From contig NZ_OZ245776.1 of the NCBI RefSeq assembly GCF_965227735.1, forward strand, positions 1,302,001 through 1,366,000: a DNA stretch of 64,000 nt. The letters run 5' to 3'. The stretch comes from Larkinella sp965227735. Lineage in GTDB: Bacteria > Bacteroidota > Bacteroidia > Cytophagales > Spirosomataceae. Made by a program: the position numbers and the translations under genes. This document shows, piece after piece, positions 36,978 through 45,786 of this stretch. The notes below the pieces were generated by a model that did no database searches, was not told where the DNA came from, and saw only the letters and a program-made list of their open reading frames with translations. Each line of letters begins with the position of its first letter. Within the stretch, counting starts at the first letter, position 1.

Positions 36978-38039
36978 CTATTTTACACTCACCACCGAAG
37001 GCGTTCGAATACCCGGTTTTATTTCTCCGCTGACGTACACCCAACGGTTGTTCCAGAACACCACCGGCAAGGTTACCCGGGCTTCGAACCGGGTTTGCTG
37101 ACCGATGTATTCCCAGCTATCGGTTTCGGGAAAATAAAAAAGCAGACTTTGAATAATTCCGGGATGAGTGGCTGGTGTTTTATAAGCCGCCGTTACCGCA
37201 TCGACCCCGCCCCAGAACAAAAACCGGTCGTTGTTCAGAACGGGCAAAACCGTTCCGCCGGCCGACATTCCCCGGGGCATCGGAGCCAGCGTTTCCCAGA
37301 CACCAACCCATTTGTTGTTCTTTTGTTCCAGACGTAAGCGAAACGTATCCAGCAAAATAGACCGATATTGAGCACCTTTGGAATTAAGTCCGACGGTTTC
37401 TCCGCCAAAAAGATAAAAATGATTCTGGTAAACCGTACAAACCGGAAACTGCCGCTCCGGCCCCGGCCACGAATCGATTTCGAACCAGCCCTGCGAGCGG
37501 TTTTTCAAGTCCATCGCATAGCACTTTTTCAAGGGCGTCCCGGTTGGTGTGCTAATTCCTCCGGCAATCACAATCAAGTCGCCCAGTAGCGTTCCGGCCA
37601 TGTTCGCCAGCAAAACCGGCAACTTCGGGTAACTGGATTGAATCAGTTTTTTTCCGTTCCATTCATACCCGATTACCCGGTTCAGATGACCACTTTCCGT
37701 GCTTCCACCAACCAGAATCAGGGTATTCTGGTACGAAACCGTCACGCCGTAGCCTGAGCCTTCGGGCAGTTTTTCATCCGCTTTCAGCCAATTTTTTCCG
37801 TCGGCCAGGACGTAGATGTCGTCGTACCATTTCTTTTTTCCGCCTTCCCAGGGGTATTTGTCGGGGAAATTGGCTCCGCCCAAACAAACCAGCGCGCCGT
37901 GGCTAACGCCCGCGTACATGCCCGCCCAGCCTTTTCCACCCGGCAGCGGTGGCAATTCCGACCAGTCGACCGTAGGCTGCGCTACGGTTTTCAATGCTAA
38001 TGTCATAAGTAAAAACAAACCATAAAAAGGTAACTTCAT
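36978..38039 (-). CDS. Cyclically permuted mutarotase / NanM-like kelch protein
   Basis: The 353-residue protein has a signal peptide (LLMTLALKTVAQ) and kelch beta-propeller repeats: LPPLPGGKGWAGMYAG, YDDIYVLADGKNWLKADEKL, GYGVTVSYQNTLILVGGST, LLGDLIVIAGGIS, NHFYLFGGE and RFLFWGGVDAVTAAY. It fits the cyclically permuted mutarotase family, which includes N-acetylneuraminate epimerase NanM. NanM speeds conversion of the alpha anomer of sialic acid to the beta anomer in the periplasm. In a locus with sialidase-fold proteins and an NAL-like aldolase this role is plausible, though the exact sugar is unknown. Confidence 0.87.
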   Translation of the reverse strand: MKLPFYGLFLLMTLALKTVAQPTVDWSELPPLPGGKGWAGMYAGVSHGALVCLGGANFPDKYPWEGGKKKWYDDIYVLADGKNWLKADEKLPEGSGYGVTVSYQNTLILVGGSTESGHLNRVIGYEWNGKKLIQSSYPKLPVLLANMAGTLLGDLIVIAGGISTPTGTPLKKCYAMDLKNRSQGWFEIDSWPGPERQFPVCTVYQNHFYLFGGETVGLNSKGAQYRSILLDTFRLRLEQKNNKWVGVWETLAPMPRGMSAGGTVLPVLNNDRFLFWGGVDAVTAAYKTPATHPGIIQSLLFYFPETDSWEYIGQQTRFEARVTLPVVFWNNRWVYVSGEIKPGIRTPSVVSVK

Positions 38040-38049
38040 GTTCGTTGGG

Positions 38050-38880
38050 TTAAGGATAAACCGTGATCAAAACCACCCCGCCCGGCCCCGGTTCGCCATA
38101 GCCGCCGGTTACGAGCAGCGTCTGACGTTCCAGCTGATCTTCCAGAAAGCACAAATTGCTGGTCAGCGGCAAGGTGGTATCCAGCGAAAAAAGCCACTCA
38201 CCCCGCGCCGACACCACCTGAATAGCCTGCATTCCGTAATGCGCCACCCAAACCCGGCCCTGCTGATCGAGCGCCAGACCATCCGGCAAATTGCCAATCG
38301 GATTCCCGGAGGGATGGGCCGGCAGGTTCGCAAAAACCGTCGCCGGGCTTTTCGGAATTCCCGGTTCGGCCAGTTCGATCACCAACACCCGGTTTTGGTA
38401 ACTTTCGGCCACGTACAATTTCGTTTCGTCAGCCGACAACACCAGCCCGTTGGCGTAATCGATGCCGTCGGCAACCAGCCGTTCGGTTCCGTCTGCCCCA
38501 ACAAAAAAGACTTTCCCATCCCTTCGGATCGAGTCGGTAAAGTAGAGATTGTGCCGGGTGTCGATCACCAGATCATTGGGCGACTGCACATCCAAACTCG
38601 CACAAATACCTTGAATAAGAGAGCCTTGAAACGCCCCATCCGAACCAAACCGGCTGATGGCAGCCTGCTTAGGATCACACACCCAATGTTCGCCATTCGG
38701 CAAAACCACCTGCCCGTTGGGGCAGGCGGTTTTTGCCCAGACGGTGTAATCCCTCGTTCTATCCAGCCGAATAATTTCCCCACCGGTGAGCGTCGTAACG
38801 TACCGGTTTCCAGCCCGATCCACCGCCGGGCCTTCGGTGTAAAAAGGCAGATTAAGAAGCTTTTCGACGGTATGGTTCAT
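38050..38880 (-). CDS. SMP-30/gluconolactonase family protein
   Basis: I use the ATG at 38880 (MNHTVEKLLNLPFYTEGPA), because the longer frame begins inside a repeat block. The 276-residue protein is a six-bladed propeller of the SMP-30/gluconolactonase/LRE family: early metal-ligand Glu in YTEGPA, NDLVIDTRHNLYFTDS with the typical Asn/Asp ligands, YANGLVLSADETKLYVAES and PDGLALDQQGRVWVAHYG. These enzymes open sugar lactones. No signal peptide is present, so it should act in the cytoplasm. It lies 10 bases from the secreted NanM-like gene. A lactonase points to an oxidative step on an aldose. Confidence 0.9.
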   Translation of the reverse strand: MNHTVEKLLNLPFYTEGPAVDRAGNRYVTTLTGGEIIRLDRTRDYTVWAKTACPNGQVVLPNGEHWVCDPKQAAISRFGSDGAFQGSLIQGICASLDVQSPNDLVIDTRHNLYFTDSIRRDGKVFFVGADGTERLVADGIDYANGLVLSADETKLYVAESYQNRVLVIELAEPGIPKSPATVFANLPAHPSGNPIGNLPDGLALDQQGRVWVAHYGMQAIQVVSARGEWLFSLDTTLPLTSNLCFLEDQLERQTLLVTGGYGEPGPGGVVLITVYP

Positions 38881-38884
38881 TCCT

Positions 38885-38997
38885 TTCTGTATTTCATTAT
38901 TCAATATTCGATATTCATTATTCAATATTTAATTCATTGATTAAAAGTGATTTAAGAATAAATATCGAACACTGAATGTTGAATAACGAATGATGAA
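38885..38997. repeat. Second block of ATTCAATATTCG-type repeats
   Basis: Words such as ATTATTCAATATTCG (about 38895-38930) are followed by complementary words such as AATATCGAACACTGAATG (about 38959-38995). The block separates the SMP-30 gene from the M81 gene and generates a false N-terminal extension of the former. It belongs to the same family as the block at 35.9 kb. Confidence 0.8.
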
Positions 38998-39017
38998 GTT
39001 TAGGGGAACTGGCAGGT

Positions 39018-40487
39018 TCATTCAAATGGAAACAAGGGCTTTCTCCGGTTTTGATACCTAAACAGCGTCATATCGGCCTGGGTCACGCCCGGCGTATCGA
39101 CCTGCACAATGGCCGGGCAAACCGGGGCGTAAGCGGCAATCGGGGCGTTGACCCCTTTGGCGATGATGATGGCAAACGCGTCCGGTTCCAGGCCGAAAGC
39201 CGTCATCTGGCGCAGGCTGTAAGGCGGTGTCCGGCGGGTGGTCAGCATAACGGTATTGCCTTTTTGGGTTTCCACAAGCACGGTTTCGCCCATGTCGTAA
39301 TTCACAAAACCGCCGTGTTTGGGCGTCGACTCCGTGAATTTGCCGTCCGATAACTGCGTGAGCCGCACCTCCGTTTTGTAGGGTTTTCCGGCTTCACCAA
39401 TCGCCAGTGAAAACGCTTCACCAACGGCATGTTGACTCGCTTCCTTCACCGCCGACGGGTCATACAGGCAGATAAAAACCGGACCAATGTCCTCCGCTTC
39501 CAGGGCTTCCAGCAGATGGGTGCTGTTGCCGGGTGCGCCCCCACCGACGTTGTCGCCCATGTCCAGCATCAAAACCGGTTTGGGCAGGGTTGCCAGCGAC
39601 GGCAAGACGGCCTGAATACTGGTTTTTTGTCCGTTAAATTCCTGTTTTCGGTCGAGGATATAGTCGGAAAGTTGCTGCCCGGTTTTCCGGATCAGCTTCT
39701 GGGCGTCGGCTTCCTGTTTTTGGTCAGCAACCAGAATAAAAGCCGAACCCATTTCGGCCACATCGGCATACGGAAACCCCAGCAGCAAACTCGCCGACAG
39801 CAGCCGGTTTCGCGCCCCCGTTTCCGTCAAATGCGCCAGCAAACTCCGGCACGGGTCCTGCGACGTATATTGCTGCTCAATGCTGATTGCCATCGGAAGT
39901 TGCACCAGGTGCTGCACCGGCTGAATCTTGCCCCGAAGCGTTTCCACCAGCATCCGGGCGGCTTTCCGGCCCGTGGCCCGCTGATCGATGTGCGGATTGG
40001 TGGCATAGGCGACCAGCGCATCCGTAGCCGCCACCATCGCCGGGCTAACGTTGGCGTGTGGGTCAAGCGTGCCGGTTATCGGTAGTTCAGGACCCAGTTT
40101 TTCCCGCAGCAAACCCAGCCAATGCCCATCCAGATCGGGATACAACTCGGCCACCCCAGCCCCATGCGGAACCACGATGCAGCCATCGACCGGCAAAACG
40201 GCCTCAAGTGCCGACCACATTTCGGCCAGCAGAGCCTCGTAAGCTTCTTGCCGAATCAGACCACCCGGCGTGGCGGAAGCATACAAAACCGGCACGAGTT
40301 CCAGATCGGGGCAAGCATCAATCACGTCGATGACGCCACTGATTTCGTGGTGTGCTCCCTCGTATTCGGCCCGAATGGCCTCCCCCGCCAGCCAGTAGCC
40401 CTTTTTGAAATCGTCCAGCGTAGTGGGCGTTTCAATAAAGGTGTTGGTTTCGTGGTAAATGCCCAGCAACGCAATCCGTTTTCGCAT
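39018..40487 (-). CDS. M81 family metallopeptidase (MlrC-like)
   Basis: The 489-residue protein belongs to the MlrC family: N-terminal IALLGIYHETNTF, the metal-site segments VVPHGAGVAE, GTLDPHANVS and ATNPHIDQRATG, MLDMGDNVGGGAPG and the C-terminal TRRTPPYSLRQM. MlrC cleaves a peptide bond in linearised microcystin; most homologues have unknown amide substrates. There is no signal peptide, so it is cytoplasmic. It sits in a run of genes with RidA, RraA and an MFS transporter, which suggests hydrolysis of an imported amide or small peptide conjugate. It is directly downstream of the RidA gene (10 bases). Confidence 0.93.
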   Translation of the reverse strand: MRKRIALLGIYHETNTFIETPTTLDDFKKGYWLAGEAIRAEYEGAHHEISGVIDVIDACPDLELVPVLYASATPGGLIRQEAYEALLAEMWSALEAVLPVDGCIVVPHGAGVAELYPDLDGHWLGLLREKLGPELPITGTLDPHANVSPAMVAATDALVAYATNPHIDQRATGRKAARMLVETLRGKIQPVQHLVQLPMAISIEQQYTSQDPCRSLLAHLTETGARNRLLSASLLLGFPYADVAEMGSAFILVADQKQEADAQKLIRKTGQQLSDYILDRKQEFNGQKTSIQAVLPSLATLPKPVLMLDMGDNVGGGAPGNSTHLLEALEAEDIGPVFICLYDPSAVKEASQHAVGEAFSLAIGEAGKPYKTEVRLTQLSDGKFTESTPKHGGFVNYDMGETVLVETQKGNTVMLTTRRTPPYSLRQMTAFGLEPDAFAIIIAKGVNAPIAAYAPVCPAIVQVDTPGVTQADMTLFRYQNRRKPLFPFE

Positions 40488-40497
40488 TGGTACGGTT

Positions 40498-40881
40498 TTA
40501 TTTTCCGACGTAAATCACCACATCGACTTCAAACTTCAGCAAATCGCCCAGGCACCCGATCAGCGTGGTTCGGGCCGGAAACGGGGCGTTGAAATACTCC
40601 CGGTAAATGGCGTTGAACTCGGCCAGATACTCCTGCTTGCCAACGTAGTTGCGAACCTGAACGGCATCGTCCAGACTGGCTCCGGCGGCTTCTACAATCC
40701 GTTTCAGGTTTTCGAACGACCGGCGGCATTCGCCTTCAAACGTGTCAACGACAATGGCTCCGGTGTCGTCCACCGAGGCTTGTCCCGACACAAACAGGTA
40801 ATCGCCCGAAACAATACCGGGCGAAAAAGGGAGGTGACTTTTCGGGATATTTTCCCCGCTTACAACGATTTTCCTGCTCAT
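40498..40881 (-). CDS. RidA-family protein
   Basis: The 127-residue protein shows RidA features: PFSPGIVSGDYLFVSGQ, NLKRIVEAAGASLDDAVQV and the conserved Arg in PARTTLIGCL, with the C-terminal FEVDVVIYV. RidA proteins hydrolyse reactive enamine or imine intermediates to 2-keto acids, typically those made by PLP-dependent dehydratases. Its start overlaps the stop of the upstream RraA gene (ATGA), so the two are translationally coupled. A threonine-synthase-like PLP enzyme in the same operon is a plausible producer of its substrate. Confidence 0.93.
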   Translation of the reverse strand: MSRKIVVSGENIPKSHLPFSPGIVSGDYLFVSGQASVDDTGAIVVDTFEGECRRSFENLKRIVEAAGASLDDAVQVRNYVGKQEYLAEFNAIYREYFNAPFPARTTLIGCLGDLLKFEVDVVIYVGK

Positions 40882-41522
40882 AATACCCCAAATTTTTGAT
40901 ACGCTTCCCAGGCTTTCATCCCGTTTTTAATAGCGTCACGCGTGACGTTTTCGGCATCCACTTTCTGAATGGCGGCTGCAATAACCTGTTCCTCCACTTC
41001 CTTCGGTACCACCACGATGCCGTCTTCGTCGGCCATGACCAGATCGCCGGGTCGGAATTTTACGCCGTCGATTTCCACCGTCACGTCCAGATCAACCACC
41101 CGCTGGCGGTTCTGGCTGTCGTACGGATTTTTGGAGGTCGCAAAAACCGGAAATTCCATCGCCCGCATTTTGTCGATATCCCGAACCCCGCCGTGAACGA
41201 TGACGCCCAGACAACCACTGTTGCGGGCCGCCGTCGACAACAACTCGCCCCAGATGCCGGAGCGCGTGGAACCGCCTGCGGCACAGATCAGTACATCGCC
41301 CGGCTGGCAGGAATCGACGGCCTGTAATTCCAGTTCGTAGGGATTCGGGTCGGCGTCGTACATATCCGCCCACAAGCTGGTTTTGCAACGACCCAGCAAC
41401 TTCGGAATGCCGGTATAGGCGTGAAACGGAATGCGCGTGGCCTGGTGTGTATAGCCCAACTGATCGAGTACATCCGACAGCACGGCCACGTATAATTTGT
41501 CTTTTAATTCTTCCAGATTCAT
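40878..41522 (-). CDS. RraA-family protein (HMG/CHA aldolase-like)
   Basis: The 214-residue protein has the RraA/class II pyruvate aldolase signature: PGDVLICAAGGSTRSGIWGE, ELLSTAARNSGCLGVIVHGG with GVRDID, and PGDLVMADEDGIVVVP. The Arg-Asp pair in GVRDID binds substrate and metal in the 4-hydroxy-4-methyl-2-oxoglutarate aldolase branch. In catabolic operons such proteins cleave or decarboxylate a 2-keto acid and produce pyruvate; RNase E inhibition is unlikely here. It lies upstream of RidA with an ATGA overlap and is separated from the MFS gene by a REP element. Confidence 0.92.
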   Translation of the reverse strand: MNLEELKDKLYVAVLSDVLDQLGYTHQATRIPFHAYTGIPKLLGRCKTSLWADMYDADPNPYELELQAVDSCQPGDVLICAAGGSTRSGIWGELLSTAARNSGCLGVIVHGGVRDIDKMRAMEFPVFATSKNPYDSQNRQRVVDLDVTVEIDGVKFRPGDLVMADEDGIVVVPKEVEEQVIAAAIQKVDAENVTRDAIKNGMKAWEAYQKFGVL

Positions 41523-41542
41523 TTTAAAACAGGTTTATTTAT

Positions 41543-41630
41543 TAGCCCCTAAAGGACGGTCGGCCGCTGCCGGACTTTTGCATTCGGTTTAAGCTATGTC
41601 CAAGTCCCCTTTAGGGGATTTAGGGGCTAA
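41543..41630. repeat. REP element (CCCCTAAAGGGG family), overlapping a gene end
   Basis: A degenerate left arm GCCCCTAAAGGAC (from 41545) and a right arm with CCCCTTTAGGGG (41606-41617) and TTTAGGGGC form an inverted pair. The right arm lies inside the last codons of the MFS gene. Close relatives are at 42890-42964 and, as a GC-richer form, at 49572-49637. Confidence 0.8.
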
Positions 41631-42872
41631 CTGCGGGTTAATGTCTTCCGGTTTCGGTTTGATGGTGTATAGCAGTCCGGCAGAAATCAGCATTGTAACG
41701 GCGGCAAACTGGAACATCCGACTCAGATCCACGTCCGCATCCCGCAACATACCGCCCGCGTACAGCCCCACGCCCCCGACGATGCAGGCCACCAGATTCA
41801 ACACGCCATAACCCGTGGCGCGGTAGCGCTGATCGGCAATCAGGCACAGAATCGGCATCATGTTCGCATCCAGGAAGGTACGCGTAAAGGCGTAAAGCAT
41901 GAAACAGACGATGGCGACGGGAAGGATGCTCGTACTGCTGGCGATGAAAATACCGGGAGCAGCAATCACCAGCCCGATGAATGGCACCAGAATCCGCCCG
42001 CGCGGGTTGGTCCGACTCCAGCGGTCGGCCAGAAAACCGCCCGTCAGAACGCCCACCAGCGAGGCTGTGTGGAAATAGCCCGTGGCATACAGCCCGGCGA
42101 CGGTTTGGGACAGGTTGAAATGTTCTTTGTAATACGTTGGTAACCAGCCGACCACCAGCCAGCTCACGATTCCGCCCAGCCCCCAGAAGGTCAGTGCTAC
42201 AACATAATTCCGTCGACTGAACAGATCCCGAAGGGCCGCCGTGAAACGAATGGTCGGTTCCGGTTCGGTCGAAATCGTATGTTTTTCGGGTACAACCGGA
42301 TCGCGCAACACCAACGCCAGCAACACCGCATACGCAACGCCAATGAGTCCAAAAACGCCAAATGCGTAGCTCCACGTCCGGCTTTCGGCCAGCCAGCCGC
42401 CCACAAAGCCCAGGCTCTGCCCGATCATGATCCCACCCATGTGAATGCCCGTCGCCAGCGAGCGCGTGGCGCCCCGGTGGTAGTCGACAATCAGCGCCAG
42501 AGCCGCCGGAATGTAACACGCTTCGCTGATGCCCATGAGTGCACGGGTCAGCAAAAGTTCTTCAAAGGTGGTAGCCCGGGCGGTAAACCAGGTGACAATT
42601 GACCAGACAAACAGGCTCCCGACAATGACCCGGCTGCGGTTAAACCGGTCGGCCAGAAAACCGGCCAGCGGACTCAGCAAACCGTAGACCCACAGGAAAA
42701 CCGAGGTCAGCAAGCCAAACTGCCCGTCAGTCATCGGAATTTCGGCCAGAATAGAACTCCGCATGGTGGTGATCATCATCCGGTCGAGGTAGTTCAGGCA
42801 GCCGACCACACAGAGTAAACCCACGATGAGCCACGGATAAAAAGACGGTCGCGATAGAGTCATTACTTTCAT
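41589..42872 (-). CDS. MFS transporter (anion:cation symporter-like)
   Basis: The 427-residue protein has twelve hydrophobic segments and MFS signatures: the loop 2-3 motif GFLADRFNRSRV, the repeat GGFLADRWSRTNPRGR in the second half, and LNYLDRMMITTMRSSI in helix 1, typical of the sugar acid and organic anion symporters of the ACS group. It is the only inner-membrane transporter of the operon and should carry the product released in the periplasm. Its last residues (QLAPKSPKGDLDIA) are encoded by a REP element and are not part of the conserved fold. The upstream gap to the PLP gene is a second REP pair. Confidence 0.92.
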   Translation of the reverse strand: MKVMTLSRPSFYPWLIVGLLCVVGCLNYLDRMMITTMRSSILAEIPMTDGQFGLLTSVFLWVYGLLSPLAGFLADRFNRSRVIVGSLFVWSIVTWFTARATTFEELLLTRALMGISEACYIPAALALIVDYHRGATRSLATGIHMGGIMIGQSLGFVGGWLAESRTWSYAFGVFGLIGVAYAVLLALVLRDPVVPEKHTISTEPEPTIRFTAALRDLFSRRNYVVALTFWGLGGIVSWLVVGWLPTYYKEHFNLSQTVAGLYATGYFHTASLVGVLTGGFLADRWSRTNPRGRILVPFIGLVIAAPGIFIASSTSILPVAIVCFMLYAFTRTFLDANMMPILCLIADQRYRATGYGVLNLVACIVGGVGLYAGGMLRDADVDLSRMFQFAAVTMLISAGLLYTIKPKPEDINPQLAPKSPKGDLDIA

Positions 42873-42889
42873 AGATTGATGATTTAATT

Positions 42890-42964
42890 GCCCCTAAATC
42901 CCCTAAAGGGGACTTCTAACATCTGGAGGGGCGCGTCCAAGTCCCCTTCAGGGGATTTAGGGGC
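42890..42964. repeat. REP inverted pair between MFS and PLP genes
   Basis: Bases 42890-42915 and 42939-42964 are 26-base inverted repeats with one mismatch, built on CCCCTAAAGGGG and CCCCTTCAGGGG, with a 23-base spacer. The element occupies nearly the whole intergenic gap. Confidence 0.85.
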
Positions 42965-42971
42965 GAAAAGC

Positions 42972-44060
42972 CTACAAAAACGGCTGAATCAACCCGATGG
43001 CCCGGCCAACGTCCACGGTTTCCACGGGCGGCAAGCCAAAGTTTCTTTCAACCGAAGCCATGTCCTTAAAACCGCTGCCGGTGACCAGGCAAACCACGGT
43101 TTCGTCGCGGCTCACTTCGTTTCGGGCCACAGCATCTTCCAGACCGGCCAACGCGACCGCTCCGGCGGGTTCGCTGAAAATCCCTTCTTTCTGAGCCAGT
43201 GCCTTCTGCCAGGCAAAAACCCGTTCGTCCGTTACCACATAGCCCGTACCACCGGTTTTTCGGCAGTTTTCAATCACGGCATCGCCATCCAACACCCCCG
43301 GAACCTGCAATCCGCTGACCGCCGTGGTGGATAACGCCACCGCGCTAGCTTTCCGATTCTGGTTCCGCAAAGCACTTGCGATCGTATCGTTCCCTTCGGG
43401 TTGAACACAGTTAACTTTCGCAAAACCGGCATCCGGTTTTTCAGACAGAACGCCCCGGGTAATGGCTAATGTTAGCCCTCCCCCACCGGCTGGCGAAAAA
43501 ATATGATCGACCCGACCTTCCAGTGTCTCCAGAATTTCGGAAGCCATCGTCTGCACGCCCTGCATGGCGGACGGGCAATACCGGTAGGCACTGATCGGCA
43601 GCGGTAGTTCGTGGGTTCGGCAGAGGGCTTCGAGTTCATCGAAAACCGCCGAAGTGATCGCCGGATCTTTGCCAAAACCGTGTACCATAAAAATGCTGGC
43701 TCCGTATAACTGCATCTGCCGGATTTTGGGCAAGGGCGCCCCGTCTACAACGACCAGAATGCACTGAATGCCCGCAGCCGCGCAATAGGCCGACAAAGCC
43801 GCGCCGGTGTTGCCGCTGGAGGTGGCAATGCAGACTTTCTGGCCTCTGGCATTCAGCTCACTGACCAGAACAGCCGCGAAACGGTCTTTGTAGGAACCGG
43901 TCGGATTCAGGTTTTCCAGTTTGAAATACAGGTTGTTGAGTCCCAGCGACGCGCCAATTGACCGGGAGCGGACGAGTGGCGTCTGCCCTTCGCCCAGCAG
44001 TACGCGGTGCTGGGGTGCCACGGTCGGCAATTGATTTTGGTATTTCCAGATCGTGTTCAA
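42972..44060 (-). CDS. Threonine synthase-like PLP-dependent enzyme
   Basis: The 362-residue enzyme is a fold-type II PLP protein. Lys58 in NPTGSYKDRFAA forms the internal aldimine, TSSGNTGAALSAY binds substrate and AGGGGLTLA binds the phosphate. It resembles threonine synthase, but no homoserine kinase or aspartate-pathway gene is near and it sits in a catabolic operon. A beta-elimination or dehydratase-type reaction on a hydroxy- or amino-acid is therefore more likely than threonine synthesis. The start overlaps the stop of the upstream SDR gene (ATGA). With RidA downstream it may release an enamine that RidA hydrolyses; this link is inference. Confidence 0.88.
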   Translation of the reverse strand: MNTIWKYQNQLPTVAPQHRVLLGEGQTPLVRSRSIGASLGLNNLYFKLENLNPTGSYKDRFAAVLVSELNARGQKVCIATSSGNTGAALSAYCAAAGIQCILVVVDGAPLPKIRQMQLYGASIFMVHGFGKDPAITSAVFDELEALCRTHELPLPISAYRYCPSAMQGVQTMASEILETLEGRVDHIFSPAGGGGLTLAITRGVLSEKPDAGFAKVNCVQPEGNDTIASALRNQNRKASAVALSTTAVSGLQVPGVLDGDAVIENCRKTGGTGYVVTDERVFAWQKALAQKEGIFSEPAGAVALAGLEDAVARNEVSRDETVVCLVTGSGFKDMASVERNFGLPPVETVDVGRAIGLIQPFL

Positions 44061-44872
44061 AACTCGGTGGGAAATTGGGTTTTCTTGACGGAATAGTTAC
44101 TAAAATTGGGCCGAAAACCGCCGTCGATGGTCAGGGTGGTGCCACTGATGTAAGATGCCTGCGGGGAACACAGCCAGAAAATAGCTTCGGCCACTTCGCG
44201 GGCATGACCACCCCGGGCGAGCGGAATAAAATCGGTGAGTTCGGCGGTCAACCGGGCGCTGATGTTTTCCCCTTCCGGATCGACGTAATCGTTGCTGAGT
44301 TCCGTATCGATGTAGCCCGGCGCAACGCCCACCACCCGAATACCGTTCCGACCGTAGGTAATGGCAAATTCCGCCGTCAGGCTTTCCAGTGCTCCTTTGG
44401 CCGCAATGTAGGCCGGGCCGCAGCCCGCTGGCCGGGACGCCATGACGCTGGAAACGTTGACCACCACGCCCCCATCGGCCTGTTTTTCCATGTGATTCGC
44501 GACCCCTTTCGTCAGAAAAACCGGGGCCGTCAGACAAACCCGGAGCGTTTTTTCCCAGGTTTCAAGGTTCATGGTCCGCAGTGTTTCCAGCGTTCGCCAG
44601 GCGGCATTATTCACCAACGCGTCAATCTGCCCACCCCATTCCACAGTCTGATTGACCAGCTCTTGCAGATAGGACGACTGTTCCAAATCGCCCGGAATCA
44701 CCAGGCAATCAGCACCGTATGCGGTTTTCAGCTCAACCGCCAACGCCTTCAGCGGTTCTTCAGCAATGTCGGAAAGTACCAGACGAAAGCCTTCTCCGGC
44801 GAATTTCGTGGCCGTTGCCCGACCGATTCCGCCAGCGGCTCCGGTGATGAGCACGACTTTTTTATTCTTCAT
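44057..44872 (-). CDS. SDR-family oxidoreductase
   Basis: The 271-residue enzyme has TGAAGGIGRATA near 10-21, NNAA, catalytic Ser in NVSSVMAS, YIAAK as YxxxK and PGYIDTELSN, then SGTTLTIDGGF near the C-terminus. It is a classical SDR dehydrogenase of the 3-oxoacyl reductase-like group, used in many sugar-acid pathways. Its start overlaps the deacylase gene by 11 bases and its stop overlaps the PLP gene start, so the three are tightly coupled. Substrate unknown. Confidence 0.92.
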   Translation of the reverse strand: MKNKKVVLITGAAGGIGRATATKFAGEGFRLVLSDIAEEPLKALAVELKTAYGADCLVIPGDLEQSSYLQELVNQTVEWGGQIDALVNNAAWRTLETLRTMNLETWEKTLRVCLTAPVFLTKGVANHMEKQADGGVVVNVSSVMASRPAGCGPAYIAAKGALESLTAEFAITYGRNGIRVVGVAPGYIDTELSNDYVDPEGENISARLTAELTDFIPLARGGHAREVAEAIFWLCSPQASYISGTTLTIDGGFRPNFSNYSVKKTQFPTEF

Positions 44873-45785
44873 AAATCATCATTTTACCGGGTTTTTCGAT
44901 GGGCAGAACCCCGCCCAACGCATCGCCCTTTTTCACGTTTACCGTCGTCCGCAGCAAAAAAGCCAGTCCACCGGCTTCCGCGATTACCTCCGTCATCCCT
45001 CCTGAAAACGGATCAAGAATTCTCCCCCAAATCTGGCCTCCCTGGATAAGATCGCCCGGTTTTACGGCGGTAATAAAAATACCGTCGGCAGGGGAAGGCA
45101 TTTTGGCCTGGAGATAGCCACTATCCGGGCGATGGTCCTCCACCCAATACCTCCCGGAGGCCGGAATGGTTTGCGCGGATTCATCGATCATTTTCAACTG
45201 CCTCAGCAGATTAAGAAAACCGTCCTGGTAGGCCGTCACGACCGGTTCCCGCAGGCCGGTTCCTCCGCCGTATTCCAGGTAAATGGCCGGAATGTTGGCG
45301 TCACGCGCCACGGAAAGGGTGCGTCCATTCGGGCGGTGATCGGTTCCCCAAATGATGGGGAGGTTATAGGCCAGTGCCATTTCCCGCTGTTTTTCAAGCA
45401 CATCCGGCGACGGATGGAGCATGTAACCGGCCAGGGGATAAATGTCGTATGCCAATCCGCCGGTGTGCATGTCGACGTAATAATCGGCTTCCCGGATGAG
45501 CGCACTGATGCGGTCGGCGGTTTGCTCCGACACCGAACCGGCGGGATTTCCCGGACAAATTCGGGCCAAATCCAGCCCGTCTTCCCCGCAACGACTGGCG
45601 AGCGCGTAGGCCGATTCGTTCACCACCGGCACAATCGTCACACTGCCGGACACCACTTTCCCCGCCAGCACCCGGATTAGCGCACGAGCCGCCAGCATCG
45701 GTTCGTATTCATCCCCGTGAACACCTGCTGACAGCAACACGTTTGGCCCCGGTGAGGCTCCATTTATTCGTTGATAATCAATCAT
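44862..45785 (-). CDS. Succinylglutamate desuccinylase/aspartoacylase-family deacylase
   Basis: With the start at 45785 (MIDYQRINGASPGP) the protein has 307 residues and follows the SGNH gene by one base. Zinc ligands His23 and Glu26 in GVHGDEYEP and His107 in DMHTGG are visible, as in M14-type aspartoacylases. Family members remove acyl groups from N-acyl amino acids in the cytoplasm. There is no signal peptide. The C-terminal half (IFITAVKPGDLIQGGQ, VNVKKGDALGG) is the biotinyl-like domain often fused in this family. It is a strong hint that the substrate of this operon contains an amide-linked acyl or amino-acid group. Confidence 0.88.
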   Translation of the reverse strand: MIDYQRINGASPGPNVLLSAGVHGDEYEPMLAARALIRVLAGKVVSGSVTIVPVVNESAYALASRCGEDGLDLARICPGNPAGSVSEQTADRISALIREADYYVDMHTGGLAYDIYPLAGYMLHPSPDVLEKQREMALAYNLPIIWGTDHRPNGRTLSVARDANIPAIYLEYGGGTGLREPVVTAYQDGFLNLLRQLKMIDESAQTIPASGRYWVEDHRPDSGYLQAKMPSPADGIFITAVKPGDLIQGGQIWGRILDPFSGGMTEVIAEAGGLAFLLRTTVNVKKGDALGGVLPIEKPGKMMIYEE

Positions 45786-45786
45786 T

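Noticed and set aside
38881..38925. N-terminal extension of the SMP-30 protein
   Set aside because: The extra 15 codons are encoded by the ATTCAATATTCG repeat; the ATG at 38880 gives the normal family N-terminus.
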